A stretch of 45,688 nucleotides of DNA from an uncultured bacterium (GTDB taxonomy: Bacteria > Bacillota > Clostridia > Oscillospirales > Oscillospiraceae). Below the pieces are notes generated by a model. It did no database searches. It saw nothing but the letters and a program-made list of their open reading frames with translations, and was not told the DNA's origin. Positions 6,054-13,424 of this stretch are shown here, piece by piece. The position numbers were made by a program, and so were the translations under genes. Where the stretch lies: NCBI GenBank assembly GCA_948469375.1, contig CAOKLO010000027.1, forward strand, positions 1 to 45,688. The letters are read 5' to 3'. Positions within the stretch are counted from its first letter, which is position 1. Each line of letters begins with the position of its first letter.

Positions 6054-6942
6054 ATTGAATGACCTCCCCCAGTAATGACATAAATTCGCACTCACTAATA
6101 ACTTCAATGGAAGCTTTGCCAGATGCGTTTAGCTCATGCGCTTTTTCTTCTTTATCACTCATTCCATCCTCACCGACTATAGTAATGTCCTGTTTGCCAA
6201 CAACTAAGTAATTGGTTTTGCCTGAAACGGAAGTTCTGACGAGTGCGCCGCAGTCTACTGCCATCTGAGCAGCTTCGAGTCGGCTAATGGATAAGTCTCC
6301 GGTAAAAACAATTTTCTTTCCGAATAGAGGGTGGCTTGTATCCGTTGGTGTTGTTCTTGGAACAATTTCTTTAGGGCGAAATTGAGCAAAAGCCCTTTTC
6401 TTCTTTTTTTGCTTGGGCGCATAAAAAATGTTTGAATAGTCCATAAGCTCTTGAATGCAGAGTTTCCAAAATATATCTGAGGTTGCCTCACAATCAGTTA
6501 GTGCATCATGAAAGCTACCTACGGGATGAAAGCCAAGGTATTCAGCAACAGTTTTTAAATGATAATTGGGTAAATCTAAGTGTTTGTGTGCCCAATTCAT
6601 TACGTCTATGAATTGGGCTCCATCAAGCGCTCCGCCATAGGCTATGCTAATAAACCTCAAATCGAAAGATACGTTATAGCCCACAAGAACCGCATCATCA
6701 ATAAAACGAAAAAATGATTCTTTGATATCATAAATTTTCGGGGCATTTGCGACTATAGTATCTGTAATTCCATTTACTGAAGTAGCCTCAAGTGGAATGG
6801 GGCAGCCTGGGTTAACATATGTGTTAAATCTTTCGATTTCCTGAGTCCCGAGAAATTTGATGGCTGAGATTTGAATGATCTCATCTTTAGAGGGATCGGT
6901 ACCAGTAGTTTCAACATCAAGAAACACGATAAAACGCACCAT
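6046..6942 (-). CDS. DnaQ-like 3'-5' exonuclease with C-terminal BRCT domain
   Basis: A 298-residue protein with a DEDDh exonuclease domain (1-170): ExoI FLDVETTG (D9, E11), ExoII GYNVSFDLRF, ExoIII HDALTDCEAT with the catalytic His and Asp. A lysine-rich linker (KQKKKKR) leads to a BRCT domain (about 205-292: FGKKIVFTGDLSISRLEAAQ ending in TNYLVVGKQD), the type found in DNA ligase and in stand-alone epsilon-like proteins of Firmicutes. Predicted to degrade or proofread single-stranded DNA ends, with BRCT giving DNA or protein contact. The ATG at 6942 is preferred over 6945 by its spacing to GGGAGA. AT-rich and coupled to the Cys-rich gene downstream. Confidence 0.85.
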   Translation of the reverse strand: MVRFIVFLDVETTGTDPSKDEIIQISAIKFLGTQEIERFNTYVNPGCPIPLEATSVNGITDTIVANAPKIYDIKESFFRFIDDAVLVGYNVSFDLRFISIAYGGALDGAQFIDVMNWAHKHLDLPNYHLKTVAEYLGFHPVGSFHDALTDCEATSDIFWKLCIQELMDYSNIFYAPKQKKKKRAFAQFRPKEIVPRTTPTDTSHPLFGKKIVFTGDLSISRLEAAQMAVDCGALVRTSVSGKTNYLVVGKQDITIVGEDGMSDKEEKAHELNASGKASIEVISECEFMSLLGEVIQCG

Positions 6943-6956
6943 CATCGCTCTCCCTT

Positions 6957-6985
6957 GTGCCCAATTCGGGCACTTTTTTATTTTT
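6957..6985 (+). terminator. Hairpin with T-run, plus-strand orientation
   Basis: GTGCCC-AATTC-GGGCAC followed by TTTTTTATTTTT on the plus strand, between the exonuclease and repressor genes, both on the minus strand. It would stop plus-strand transcripts, although no plus-strand gene precedes it. It may be the edge of the inserted AT-rich cassette. Confidence 0.5.
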
Positions 6986-6988
6986 GTC

Positions 6989-7360
6989 TTATGCCGTCTC
7001 GCTTCCGGCCCCGTTCGATGGGGACGATGCGTCCCCCTGATTCTTCTCTAGGATGAGACGGCGGATCATGCTGTCGATCAGCGCCTGGTCCTCTGGATCA
7101 AGCAAGTCATACTCCGGCGGGTATCGCGGCCCACCCTCGGCCACGGGGGTGGGCGCTATTTCTTCGCCCAGCAGCTCGCTGGTGGTGACGCCCAGGTAGG
7201 CGGCCAGTTTCTCAACCTTGTCCACTGATGGCACCCGCCCTCGCTTTATGTCAGGAAGGAAGCTACTTCCAAGTCCACACTCAACGCAAACATTGGAAGG
7301 CTTTAAGTTCCTCTCTATACATAGCATTTTGACTTTTTGCACAAAAGCGATGTTGTCCAT
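6989..7360 (-). CDS. CI-like prophage repressor (XRE family)
   Basis: A 123-residue protein with an N-terminal XRE HTH (about 5-65): FVQKVKMLCIERNLKPSNV, recognition helix near SSFLPDIKRGRVPSVDKVEK and LAAYLGVTTSELLG. The C-terminal half is short and helical (PEDQALIDSMIRRLILEK), likely for dimerization; there is no LexA-like peptidase domain, so SOS cleavage is not expected. It is divergent from the Cro-like gene at 7628, with operators between, forming the lysogeny switch. Confidence 0.85.
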   Translation of the reverse strand: MDNIAFVQKVKMLCIERNLKPSNVCVECGLGSSFLPDIKRGRVPSVDKVEKLAAYLGVTTSELLGEEIAPTPVAEGGPRYPPEYDLLDPEDQALIDSMIRRLILEKNQGDASSPSNGAGSETA

Positions 7361-7404
7361 GAGCTTTTACACCTCTTAAAATAAGAATTCGGCATTTCGT
7401 GAAA

Positions 7405-7422
7405 ATCTCGATAACACGAGTT
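7405..7422. promoter_or_regulatory. Second, imperfect repressor operator
   Basis: ATCTCGATAACACGAGTT: the left half ATCTCGA is identical to the main operator at 7435-7452 and the right half matches five of seven positions. Centres are 30 bp apart, three helical turns, as for cooperatively bound operators. Confidence 0.6.
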
Positions 7423-7429
7423 AAATACC

Positions 7430-7458
7430 TTGACATCTCGACATATCGAGATTATGAT
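7430..7458 (+). promoter_or_regulatory. Early rightward promoter with operator inside the spacer
   Basis: TTGACA (7430-7435), 17-base spacer, TATGAT (7453-7458). The perfect palindrome ATCTCGA-CATA-TCGAGAT (7435-7452) fills the spacer exactly, so a bound repressor would exclude RNA polymerase. A leader of about 165 bases follows before the Cro-like gene, holding no clear small ORF. Confidence 0.8.
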
Positions 7459-7627
7459 TAGCGTAGCACAAGGACAGACAGAGCAGGCGAGGAGGTGGGG
7501 CCCAGGGAAGGAGCATCATTTCCCGGCACTCGGGCCGTGATTACTCTAACCCATCATCATAGTAAATCAGAAATTAGTTTTTGTCAATGTCCTGGGCTAA
7601 TATCAACCAAAAAAAGGGAGTGATAGA

Positions 7628-7846
7628 GTGAGCTTTGCAAAGGCGTTCATCGCCGCGAGAGAAAACGCCGGCTTGACCCAGCGGGAGGCGGCGGAGAAGC
7701 TGTGCGTGAACCAGTCCACGGTGTGCTTCTGGGAGACCGGCCGGAACTTCCCCCGCGCGTCCATGCTGGTGAAGATGGCCGACCTGTACTGCTGCTCCAT
7801 GGACCAGCTGCTGGGCCGCAAACCAAATACCCAGGACAGCGCGTGA
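7628..7846 (+). CDS. Cro-like XRE-family regulator
   Basis: A 72-residue single-domain HTH protein: FIAARENAGLTQREAAEKL, recognition helix around NQSTVCFWETGRNFP and end KMADLYCCSMDQLLGRK. It starts with GTG; GGGAG lies seven bases upstream. First gene of the early rightward operon and divergent from the repressor, so it probably acts like Cro, shutting off the repressor or early genes. Confidence 0.8.
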   Translation: MSFAKAFIAARENAGLTQREAAEKLCVNQSTVCFWETGRNFPRASMLVKMADLYCCSMDQLLGRKPNTQDSA

Positions 7847-7861
7847 AAGGAGGTGTAAGCC

Positions 7862-8149
7862 ATGGGCAGACCTAAAAAAACGACCGCCCAGCGCAGAGCT
7901 GAACGGTTCGATGTTCTGTATCGGGTGGGCAAGGCCCGGCTGGGCCTGCTGGAGCCGGATATTGCGGCCATGCTCGGCGTGAACCGTGATACCCTGCGGA
8001 GCTACCGGCGGGACCCAGGGAAGCTGCCCCTTGAGAAGGCGGCCATCCTGGGGACGGCCATGGGCTGGACGAACGAGGAGATCTCCTCCGTCCTGTTCCC
8101 GGAAAGAGAAACCCCGCCGGGTGTTAGCGGCACCAGGCGGGGAGCGTGA
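7862..8149 (+). CDS. Small HTH regulator
   Basis: A 95-residue basic protein with a predicted HTH: LLEPDIAAMLGVNRDTLRSY, followed by RRDPGKLPLEKAAILGTAMG. It begins MGRPKKTTAQRR, a short AT-hook-like GRPKK motif. A GGAGG ribosome site lies just upstream and the gene follows the Cro-like gene by 15 bases. Probably an early phage regulator; the target is unknown. Confidence 0.65.
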   Translation: MGRPKKTTAQRRAERFDVLYRVGKARLGLLEPDIAAMLGVNRDTLRSYRRDPGKLPLEKAAILGTAMGWTNEEISSVLFPERETPPGVSGTRRGA

Positions 8150-8171
8150 GGCACGACCATTCAAAAAATCA

Positions 8172-8203
8172 GCCCACGCCCAGATTGTACCATGGGCGTG
8201 GGC
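8172..8203. other. 10-bp perfect hairpin before an early gene
   Basis: GCCCACGCCC (8172-8181) and GGGCGTGGGC (8194-8203) flank a 12-base loop. On the minus strand the stem is followed by TGATTTTTTG, so it could terminate leftward transcripts. On the plus strand it sits 19 bases before the start of the 8222 gene, just ahead of its AAGGAGG. Confidence 0.5.
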
Positions 8204-8221
8204 GAAAATCAAGGAGGATTT

Positions 8222-8482
8222 ATGACGAAGCAAACCGTTCTGGACAAGCTGGACGAGCTCCGGGCCGCAGTGGAGCAGCTGCCGGATGACTGCGATGTCA
8301 GCAGGGCCAGCATTGAAACGTCTTCTATTTCCCCCACCCCCTGCGTCCATGTGAGCCTGACGTCCGGTGTCAGAGCGCTGGCTGTTGCCCACGGGGCCAG
8401 CGTTGACATCCATTCGACGGGCCAACTGGTGTCGACCGCCGTGGGCGGCGTGGAGTTCAGCCAGTTTGAGCGCCCTCGCTGA
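8222..8482 (+). CDS. Hypothetical early phage protein
   Basis: An 86-residue protein not recognised. The ATG at 8222 is set by AAGGAGGATTT directly before it. An N-terminal helix (VLDKLDELRAAVEQLPDDCD) precedes a beta-rich part with little charge (TPCVHVSLTSGVRALAVAHG). It may bind another protein; no catalytic motif is visible. Confidence 0.55.
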   Translation: MTKQTVLDKLDELRAAVEQLPDDCDVSRASIETSSISPTPCVHVSLTSGVRALAVAHGASVDIHSTGQLVSTAVGGVEFSQFERPR

Positions 8483-8692
8483 CGGCCCGCCTGATTGCGG
8501 CGGCAGCGCGGCATAAAAGGGGGCCCCCGGCGGGTTGGAGGACCCACCGGGGGCAGGTAAGCCGGAGAAGAAAGCTTACCATGAAGACAAAAATATCATA
8601 ACACATCCAAGCGCGCCTTGCAAGGGGGGCGTTAAAAAAACAGCGTTAAGTTCAGGCCGTAAGCCAGGCGGCCCAGGAAACGGAGGTCTACC
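8483..8692 (+). other. Gene-poor stretch with two further hairpins
   Basis: GCCCCCGG and CCGGGGGC (8523-8552) with an inner GGGT/ACCC form one strong hairpin. GGTAAGC and GCTTACC (8556-8580) form another, directly followed by ATG and a 6-codon reading frame (8581-8601). No convincing longer gene. The stretch may be a structured leader for the replication genes. Confidence 0.4.
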
Positions 8693-8785
8693 ATGAGACA
8701 AAACTTTACCCATCATCCACCCAATAGCGCCCAGTTGGCCGCGCCGGGGAGCGCGGGCCAGAAGAAAGCGGAGGCGCCGGAATGA
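8693..8785 (+). CDS. Tiny ORF coupled to the replication initiator
   Basis: Thirty codons, beginning MRQNFTHHPPNSAQ and ending QKKAEAPE, with GGAGG eight bases before the ATG and a stop that overlaps the start of the next gene (AATGA). The good ribosome site and the overlap suggest it is translated and couples translation of the initiator. No homology recognised. Confidence 0.5.
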   Translation: MRQNFTHHPPNSAQLAAPGSAGQKKAEAPE

Positions 8786-9666
8786 ATCAGCTCCAGGAAG
8801 AAGCCGCTTACTATGCTGTCATTACGGCCCCGGTCCGGTACGACCCGGAGCTTTCCTCTACGGCCAAGCTCCTCTACAGCGAGATCACCAGCCTGTGCCG
8901 CAAGAAGGGCTATTGCTGGGCCAATAACAGCTACTTCGCCGAACTGTACGGCGTGTCAGCCAGCACGATCAGCCGCCTTGTCTCCCAGCTGGAGAGCCGG
9001 GGGCACATCAAAACCGAGATCGTCCCCGTGGCGAACGGCTCCGAGCGGCGCATCTACGCGGACCCGTACGCTGTCAATCATGCCGGAATCTCACATTTCG
9101 AGGATGAGGGGCAAGGTTCGCAAGAGGGGGGTACGCAAAAAGCGCAAGACCCCCAGGGGGGTACGCAAAAAGCGCAAGGGGGTCTACGCAAAAACAGCAA
9201 GGGGGGTCTACGCAAAAAGCGCAAACAGAATGATTATCACATGAATGATTACACAGAAGATACCCCCTATAGTCCCCCAGCGGGGGACAGCGCACCCGCT
9301 GGGTCTGCTCCAGAGGACAAGCCCGCTGCGCCTAAGTCCCGGCGGGAGAAGTCCATGCCGGCCCACGACCCGGAAGCCTTCGAGACGTTCTGGACGGCCT
9401 ACCCCCGGAAGGACGACCGCAAGAAGGCCATCCGGGCCTGGGACAAGCTCAAGCCGGACAAGTCCCTGTGCCGGGTCATGTACGACGCCCTCAAGCGCCA
9501 GCGGGCCTCGGAGCAATGGGCGGAGGCCGGCGGCAAGTTCATCCCGCTGTTCTCTACCTGGCTCAACGGGTGCAAGTGGGAGGACCAGGGCGTGGACCTG
9601 TCTCTGCTGGACCGGTCTAGAGCCTCTTCCGGCTACTGGGCTTCAGACCCGGAGGCAATGACATGA
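8782..9666 (+). CDS. Phage replication initiator (helix-turn-helix, DnaD/O-like)
   Basis: A 294-residue protein. The N-terminal part is a winged-helix domain typical of phage replication initiators: AKLLYSEITSLCRKKGYCWA, then NNSYFAELYGVSASTISRLV and a wing RGHIKTEIV. Residues about 112-153 are a Gly/Gln/Lys-rich linker encoded by the iterons. The C-terminal part (FETFWTAYPRKDDRKKAIRA, then WLNGCKWEDQG) is the module often seen at the end of phage initiators and helicase loaders. It lies directly before the DnaB-like helicase, so it likely marks the origin and helps load the helicase. Confidence 0.8.
   Translation: MNQLQEEAAYYAVITAPVRYDPELSSTAKLLYSEITSLCRKKGYCWANNSYFAELYGVSASTISRLVSQLESRGHIKTEIVPVANGSERRIYADPYAVNHAGISHFEDEGQGSQEGGTQKAQDPQGGTQKAQGGLRKNSKGGLRKKRKQNDYHMNDYTEDTPYSPPAGDSAPAGSAPEDKPAAPKSRREKSMPAHDPEAFETFWTAYPRKDDRKKAIRAWDKLKPDKSLCRVMYDALKRQRASEQWAEAGGKFIPLFSTWLNGCKWEDQGVDLSLLDRSRASSGYWASDPEAMT
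9126..9225 (+). repeat. Four iterons inside the initiator gene (putative phage origin)
   Basis: Four direct copies of a G-run followed by TACGCAAAAAGCGCAA or a close variant, with TACGC at 9132, 9162, 9185 and 9209 (spacings 30, 23 and 24). ACGCAAAAAGCGC has partial dyad symmetry. Iterons within the initiator coding sequence recall the lambda origin in gene O. They encode the low-complexity linker (GGTQKAQ, GGLRK repeats). Confidence 0.65.
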
Positions 9667-9687
9667 GGCGGTGTAAGGAGGATGACC

Positions 9688-11064
9688 ATGTTAGAACTTG
9701 AATTGGCCCTGCAAGCTCAGCAGTCGGTGCTCGGCTCCATGCTGATCGACGAGCGGTGTATCCCGCTGGTGCTGTCCAAGCTCCGGCCGGAGGACTTCTC
9801 CGACGGCGCCTGTCGCTCCACCTTCACCGCCATTCGCAAGCTGGCCCGGGAGGGGCGGCCGATGGACCCGGTGACGGTGGTGGACGCCATGCAGGGCGGG
9901 GACCGTTACATAGCCTGGGTCCGGGAGGTCATGGAGGTGACCCCTACCTCCGCCAACGTGGGGGAGTATATCCCCATCGTGCGCAAGGCCGCTCAGTGCC
10001 GCCGGGTCATGGACCTGTCGGAAAAGCTGGGCGACACAGACTATGACGGAAAGGTGGCGCTGGTCCAGCAAATGGCCGCCGCCCTGTCGGCTGCGGACCG
10101 TATGCCCCGCATGACCGGCCAGGAGCGGTCCGCCGACTTCTACGAGCGAATGAAGTGCGAGGACAAGCCCAAGTACCTGCCCTGGGGCGTCCCCACGGCG
10201 GACCGGTGCGTCTACGCCGAGCTGGGGGACATGGTGCTGCTGGGAGGCTACGCCTCGTCGGGCAAGACCCTGCTGTCCATCTCCATGGCCCAAACCCAAG
10301 CGAAAGCCGGGTACCGGGTGGGCTATTACTCCCTGGAGACCAGTCCCCGGAAAATGACGGATCGGCAGATCGCCGCCCTGTCCGGGGTGCCGCTGAGCAA
10401 GATCAAGACCCGATGCTTCGGCGAGGACGAGTGGGGCCGGTTCGCCCAGGCCGTCTGCGACGTCTCCACGACGTGCCCCTTCGACGTGATCCAAGCGGCG
10501 GGGTCCACCGTGGGCGACATCGCCGCCGACGCGGTGGGGCACGGGTATCAGGTGATCTACGTGGACTATGTGCAGCTGGTCCGGGCTTCGGGGGTGCGTG
10601 CCTCGGACCGCTATGCCGTGGTCACCGCTGTGAGCCAGGGCCTCAAGACTTTCGCCCAGAGCTCGGGGACGGCGGTGGTGGCGCTGGCCCAGCTGTCCCG
10701 CCCTCCGAAGGAACAGGGGAAACCTGTGCCGCCCTCCATGCACTCCTTCCGGGAGTCGGGGCAGCTGGAGCAGGACGCGGACGCCGCTTTCCTGGTCTAT
10801 CTCGCCAATCCCGACGACAGCAGCTCCAACCGAATCTTCAAGATCGGCAAGAACAAAGAGGGCCCCCGGGCCCAGGCGGAGCTGGTGTTCCGGGGCGACA
10901 CCCAGACCATGGTGGAGCTGGAGCCTGGGCCGGATCGCTCTATGGCGGCGGAGATGAGCGCCCAGGGCCGGGCCATCAAGCAGCGGAACCGGGCGCTGGC
11001 CCAACAGATGAAGTTCCGGGAGATGCAGGGCGGGGACGGAGAAAATCCCTTCGCTGACGACTGA
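9688..11064 (+). CDS. Replicative DNA helicase, DnaB-like
   Basis: A 458-residue protein with the N-terminal DnaB domain (AQQSVLGSMLIDERCIPLVL) and a RecA-like helicase domain: Walker A GGYASSGKT (about 186-194), Walker B VIYVDYVQ (about 281), and a downstream LAQLSRPP then FRESGQLEQDADAAFLVY as in DnaB motifs H3-H4. It unwinds the phage replication fork. The ATG at 9688 is chosen because AAGGAGG overlaps the ATG at 9682. Follows the initiator by 21 bases. Confidence 0.93.
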   Translation: MLELELALQAQQSVLGSMLIDERCIPLVLSKLRPEDFSDGACRSTFTAIRKLAREGRPMDPVTVVDAMQGGDRYIAWVREVMEVTPTSANVGEYIPIVRKAAQCRRVMDLSEKLGDTDYDGKVALVQQMAAALSAADRMPRMTGQERSADFYERMKCEDKPKYLPWGVPTADRCVYAELGDMVLLGGYASSGKTLLSISMAQTQAKAGYRVGYYSLETSPRKMTDRQIAALSGVPLSKIKTRCFGEDEWGRFAQAVCDVSTTCPFDVIQAAGSTVGDIAADAVGHGYQVIYVDYVQLVRASGVRASDRYAVVTAVSQGLKTFAQSSGTAVVALAQLSRPPKEQGKPVPPSMHSFRESGQLEQDADAAFLVYLANPDDSSSNRIFKIGKNKEGPRAQAELVFRGDTQTMVELEPGPDRSMAAEMSAQGRAIKQRNRALAQQMKFREMQGGDGENPFADD

Positions 11065-11088
11065 ATTTTAGAATTGGAGGTACATGCC

Positions 11089-12000
11089 GTGAGAACATTT
11101 GCAATTTTGAACATGAAGGGCGGCGTAGGCAAAACCACCACCGCCATCAATCTGGCCTATCTGCTGGCCGCCGAGTACCGGCAGCGGGTGCTCCTGATCG
11201 ACGCCGACCCCCAGGCCAACGCCACCCGCGCATTACTGCCCGATGGGGACTGGGCCGGGCTGGCCGGACTGCTGGGAGGCTACGCCACTGTCTACGACGA
11301 GGTGGTGGTGTCCAGCGGCATCCCCAACCTGGATGTGATCCCGGCCTCGGACGCGCTGTGGGAGATCGACCTGCGGGAGCGCACCGGGGACGGACCGCTC
11401 CACGGCACGGCCAACGCCCTGCGGGATCTTCGGGACAACGCCATGGAGGACGACGCCTACGACGTGATGGTCATCGACTGTCCGCCCAACTTCTCGGCGG
11501 CCTGCGTCGCCGCCATCAACGCCGCCAACAGCATCATCATCCCGGTGCTGCCCGACGCCTTCTCCGCCGACGGCATGGACAGTCTCACCATGCAGATCTC
11601 CGGCGTGCGCAAGCTCCACCCCGATGTGCGGGTGGCGGGGTGCCTGGTGAACCAGTGGCACCGCTCGGACGTGGTGGTGGACGCCACGGCTTACCTGCGG
11701 GAGAACGCGCCGGTGCCGGTGTTCGACACGGTGATCCGGCGGACGGACAAGGTGCTGGAGGCCACCTGGGCTCGGGAGCCGGTGCAGACCTGGAGCCCGT
11801 TCAGTTCGGCGGCGCGGGACTATCGCTCATGGGTCAAAGAACTCGTTGAAAAAGAAGGATTAAATCATGGGGCCCTCGCAAAGCCGTCCTTTGGCTTTGT
11901 GGGGAGAGGAAACGCAAGGGAGCGGGTTCCGTTTTCGCCGCAGGCGGAAACGGAACAGAGCGGACTTTGCGGCGACGAGGAGGGGCTGGGCAATGGGTAA
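11089..12000 (+). CDS. parA: ParA-family partition ATPase with an element-derived C-terminal tail
   Basis: A 303-residue protein. Deviant Walker A KGGVGKTT (residues 10-17), LLIDADPQANAT and VMVIDCPPN mark a ParA ATPase, which moves DNA over the nucleoid using ParB-like partners. GTG at 11089 is used: GGAGG precedes it by eight bases and the homology starts at RTFAILNMKGG. The natural C-terminus should lie near VKELVEKEG; from about residue 260 on the protein is translated from repeat copy A (ALAKPSFGFVGRGNARERVP and on), so the last 44 residues are not part of the fold. The stop overlaps the DUF3102 start by eight bases. A ParA in a prophage suggests a plasmid-like state or origin. Confidence 0.9.
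   Translation: MRTFAILNMKGGVGKTTTAINLAYLLAAEYRQRVLLIDADPQANATRALLPDGDWAGLAGLLGGYATVYDEVVVSSGIPNLDVIPASDALWEIDLRERTGDGPLHGTANALRDLRDNAMEDDAYDVMVIDCPPNFSAACVAAINAANSIIIPVLPDAFSADGMDSLTMQISGVRKLHPDVRVAGCLVNQWHRSDVVVDATAYLRENAPVPVFDTVIRRTDKVLEATWAREPVQTWSPFSSAARDYRSWVKELVEKEGLNHGALAKPSFGFVGRGNARERVPFSPQAETEQSGLCGDEEGLGNG
11867..11980 (+). repeat. Dispersed structured element, copy A
   Basis: Starts ATGGGGCCCTCGCAAAGCCG. Hairpin 1: GCAAAGCC and GGCTTTGT. A purine-rich stretch GGGGAGAGGAAACGCAAGGG follows. Hairpin 2: GTTCCGTTTTCGCC-GCA-GGCGGAAACGGAAC, 14 bp with one G-U. The tail reads GAGCGGACTTTGCGGCGACG. It covers the 3' end of parA and ends about 13 bases before the next ATG. Copies B (18200-18310) and C (45290-45408) share the unpaired segments while both stems differ in sequence but still pair. 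Confidence 0.8.
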
Positions 12001-13033
12001 ATTCAACCTGGCGGAGCACATCCAAAAGGCCCAGTCTGCTCAGGTTCGGGACATCGAGGTTATCACCACCGAGATCCTGGACGCCAAGCGGGCCGGGGGC
12101 GAGGCCATCCTGACCATCGGCCGGGGGCTCATCGAGGCAAAGGCGTTGCTGTCCCACGGGGAGTGGCTGCCCTGGCTGGAGGAGCGGGTGGAGTTTTCGG
12201 AGCGTTCAGCTCGAAACTTCATGAGGCTTGCGCGCGACTGGACAAATCGGCAAGCGCTTGCCGATTTGGGAGCCACGAAAGCGTTACAGCTCCTGGCCTT
12301 GCCGGAATCTGAGCGTGAGGCTTTTCTGGGCGAGACCCATGAGGTGAACGGCAAGGAGAAAACCGTCATCGACATGACCTCCCGAGAGCTGGAGGCCGCC
12401 ATCAAGGAGCGGGACGAGGCCCTGAAGGCCGCCGCCCAGGCCCAGGCGGACCAGAAGGCGGCGGACGAGGCCCGGGCGAAAATGGCTGAGGATATGCGGC
12501 TGGCCAACGAGCGGATTGCCGAGCTGAACGACCAAGTAGATTGGTATTCCGCTGATTCCATCAAGGCCCAGGATGCTGTTACTCAGTTGGAGAAGGAGTT
12601 AGCGGAGCTGAAAAGCCGCCCTGTGGACGTGGCAGTCCAGGCCGACCCCGCCGCCGTGGAGGCCGCCCGGAAAGAGGCCGAGGCGGCCATGCAAAGCAAG
12701 CTGGATGAGGTAAAGGCCGCCCAGAAAGAAGCGCAGGAGCGGGCGCTGGAGGCCAACAATGCGGCGGCCCGGACACAACGGGAGCTGAAACAGGCCCAGG
12801 CGGAGCTGGACGCCCTCCGGGCCAAGATGGCCCAGGCGGAGAAGAAGGCGGCGCTCACCTCAAGCGAGGACCTGGTGCTGTTCCGGGCGATGTTCGACCA
12901 GGTGCAGGAGCTGGCCAACAAGATGGGCGGGGTGCTGCTGAAGGTGCGGCCCAAGGATCCGGAAAAGGCCCAGGGGCTGGCCAACGCCCTCCTCGCCCTG
13001 GCCGACCAGATCAGGGAGGTGGCGCAGGCATGA
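11993..13033 (+). CDS. DUF3102-family protein, candidate ParB-like partner
   Basis: A 346-residue protein. The first 120 residues match DUF3102: ILTIGRGLIEAKALLSHGEW, LPWLEERVEFSERSARNFMR and a short hydrophobic LQLLALPESER, an HTH-containing region resembling DNA-binding parts of plasmid proteins. Residues about 125-290 form a long Ala/Glu/Lys coiled coil, and the end is helical (LANALLALADQIREVAQA). The ATG at 11993 follows GGAGGGG. It directly follows parA, and in Firmicutes elements these two families often sit together, so a role as centromere-binding partner is plausible but unproven. Confidence 0.75.
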   Translation: MGKFNLAEHIQKAQSAQVRDIEVITTEILDAKRAGGEAILTIGRGLIEAKALLSHGEWLPWLEERVEFSERSARNFMRLARDWTNRQALADLGATKALQLLALPESEREAFLGETHEVNGKEKTVIDMTSRELEAAIKERDEALKAAAQAQADQKAADEARAKMAEDMRLANERIAELNDQVDWYSADSIKAQDAVTQLEKELAELKSRPVDVAVQADPAAVEAARKEAEAAMQSKLDEVKAAQKEAQERALEANNAAARTQRELKQAQAELDALRAKMAQAEKKAALTSSEDLVLFRAMFDQVQELANKMGGVLLKVRPKDPEKAQGLANALLALADQIREVAQA

Positions 13034-13410
13034 ACGGATGGTATGAGCAGGCGGCGGAGAAGCTGAAGGCCGAGAAAAAGGCCGGGACCTACGACAGATA
13101 CGCCAAAGCCATGAAAGAAGCCGTGTGCGAGGCGCTGGACGGGTTCTGCCGCCAGGACGCCGAATTTGCCCAGGCGGTGGTCCAGGGCGGGTCATTTGAG
13201 GACTGTATGAAGGCCGTGGCCAAAAACTGCGGAAGCGCAATCTCCGACCTTGAGGTATTCCGCCGGGCGGTGCGGTTCTACTTCCCCGGCGCCGATGTGA
13301 AGTTTCATATGACGGTCAACCTCTGCGCCGACGTGGAAGCCGAGGCCGGACCTGCGGCGCGGGCGGCCGGCGCCGGCCCGAAGATCCTCGACCTTGAGGA
13401 CTTCTTGTGA
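13030..13410 (+). CDS. pcfK: PcfK-like / AcrIIA9-family protein
   Basis: A 126-residue acidic protein: YDRYAKAMKEAVCEALDGFC, GSFEDCMKAVAKNCG, ISDLEVFRRAVRFYFPGA and VKFHMTVNLC follow the PcfK-like family (named for plasmid pCF10), to which the Cas9 inhibitor AcrIIA9 belongs. PcfK proteins accompany PcfJ on conjugative elements and phages, as here. Whether this member blocks Cas9 is unknown; the family is wider than the proven inhibitors. Its ATG overlaps the previous stop. Confidence 0.75.
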   Translation: MNGWYEQAAEKLKAEKKAGTYDRYAKAMKEAVCEALDGFCRQDAEFAQAVVQGGSFEDCMKAVAKNCGSAISDLEVFRRAVRFYFPGADVKFHMTVNLCADVEAEAGPAARAAGAGPKILDLEDFL

Positions 13411-13424
13411 GGGGGGGCGGCAGG

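Noticed and set aside
9113-9230. Short direct repeats as a CRISPR array
   Set aside because: Only four units, spacing 23-30 with almost no spacer sequence, and they lie in frame inside a replication gene; no cas genes. Iterons fit better.
11867-11990. Element copy A as a MITE with terminal inverted repeats (CGCAAAG and CTTTGCG)
   Set aside because: The end-to-end pairing exists in copy A but is lost in copy C, where hairpin 1 has changed completely. Local hairpins are what is conserved, so a simple inverted-repeat transposon is less likely, although mobility is not excluded.
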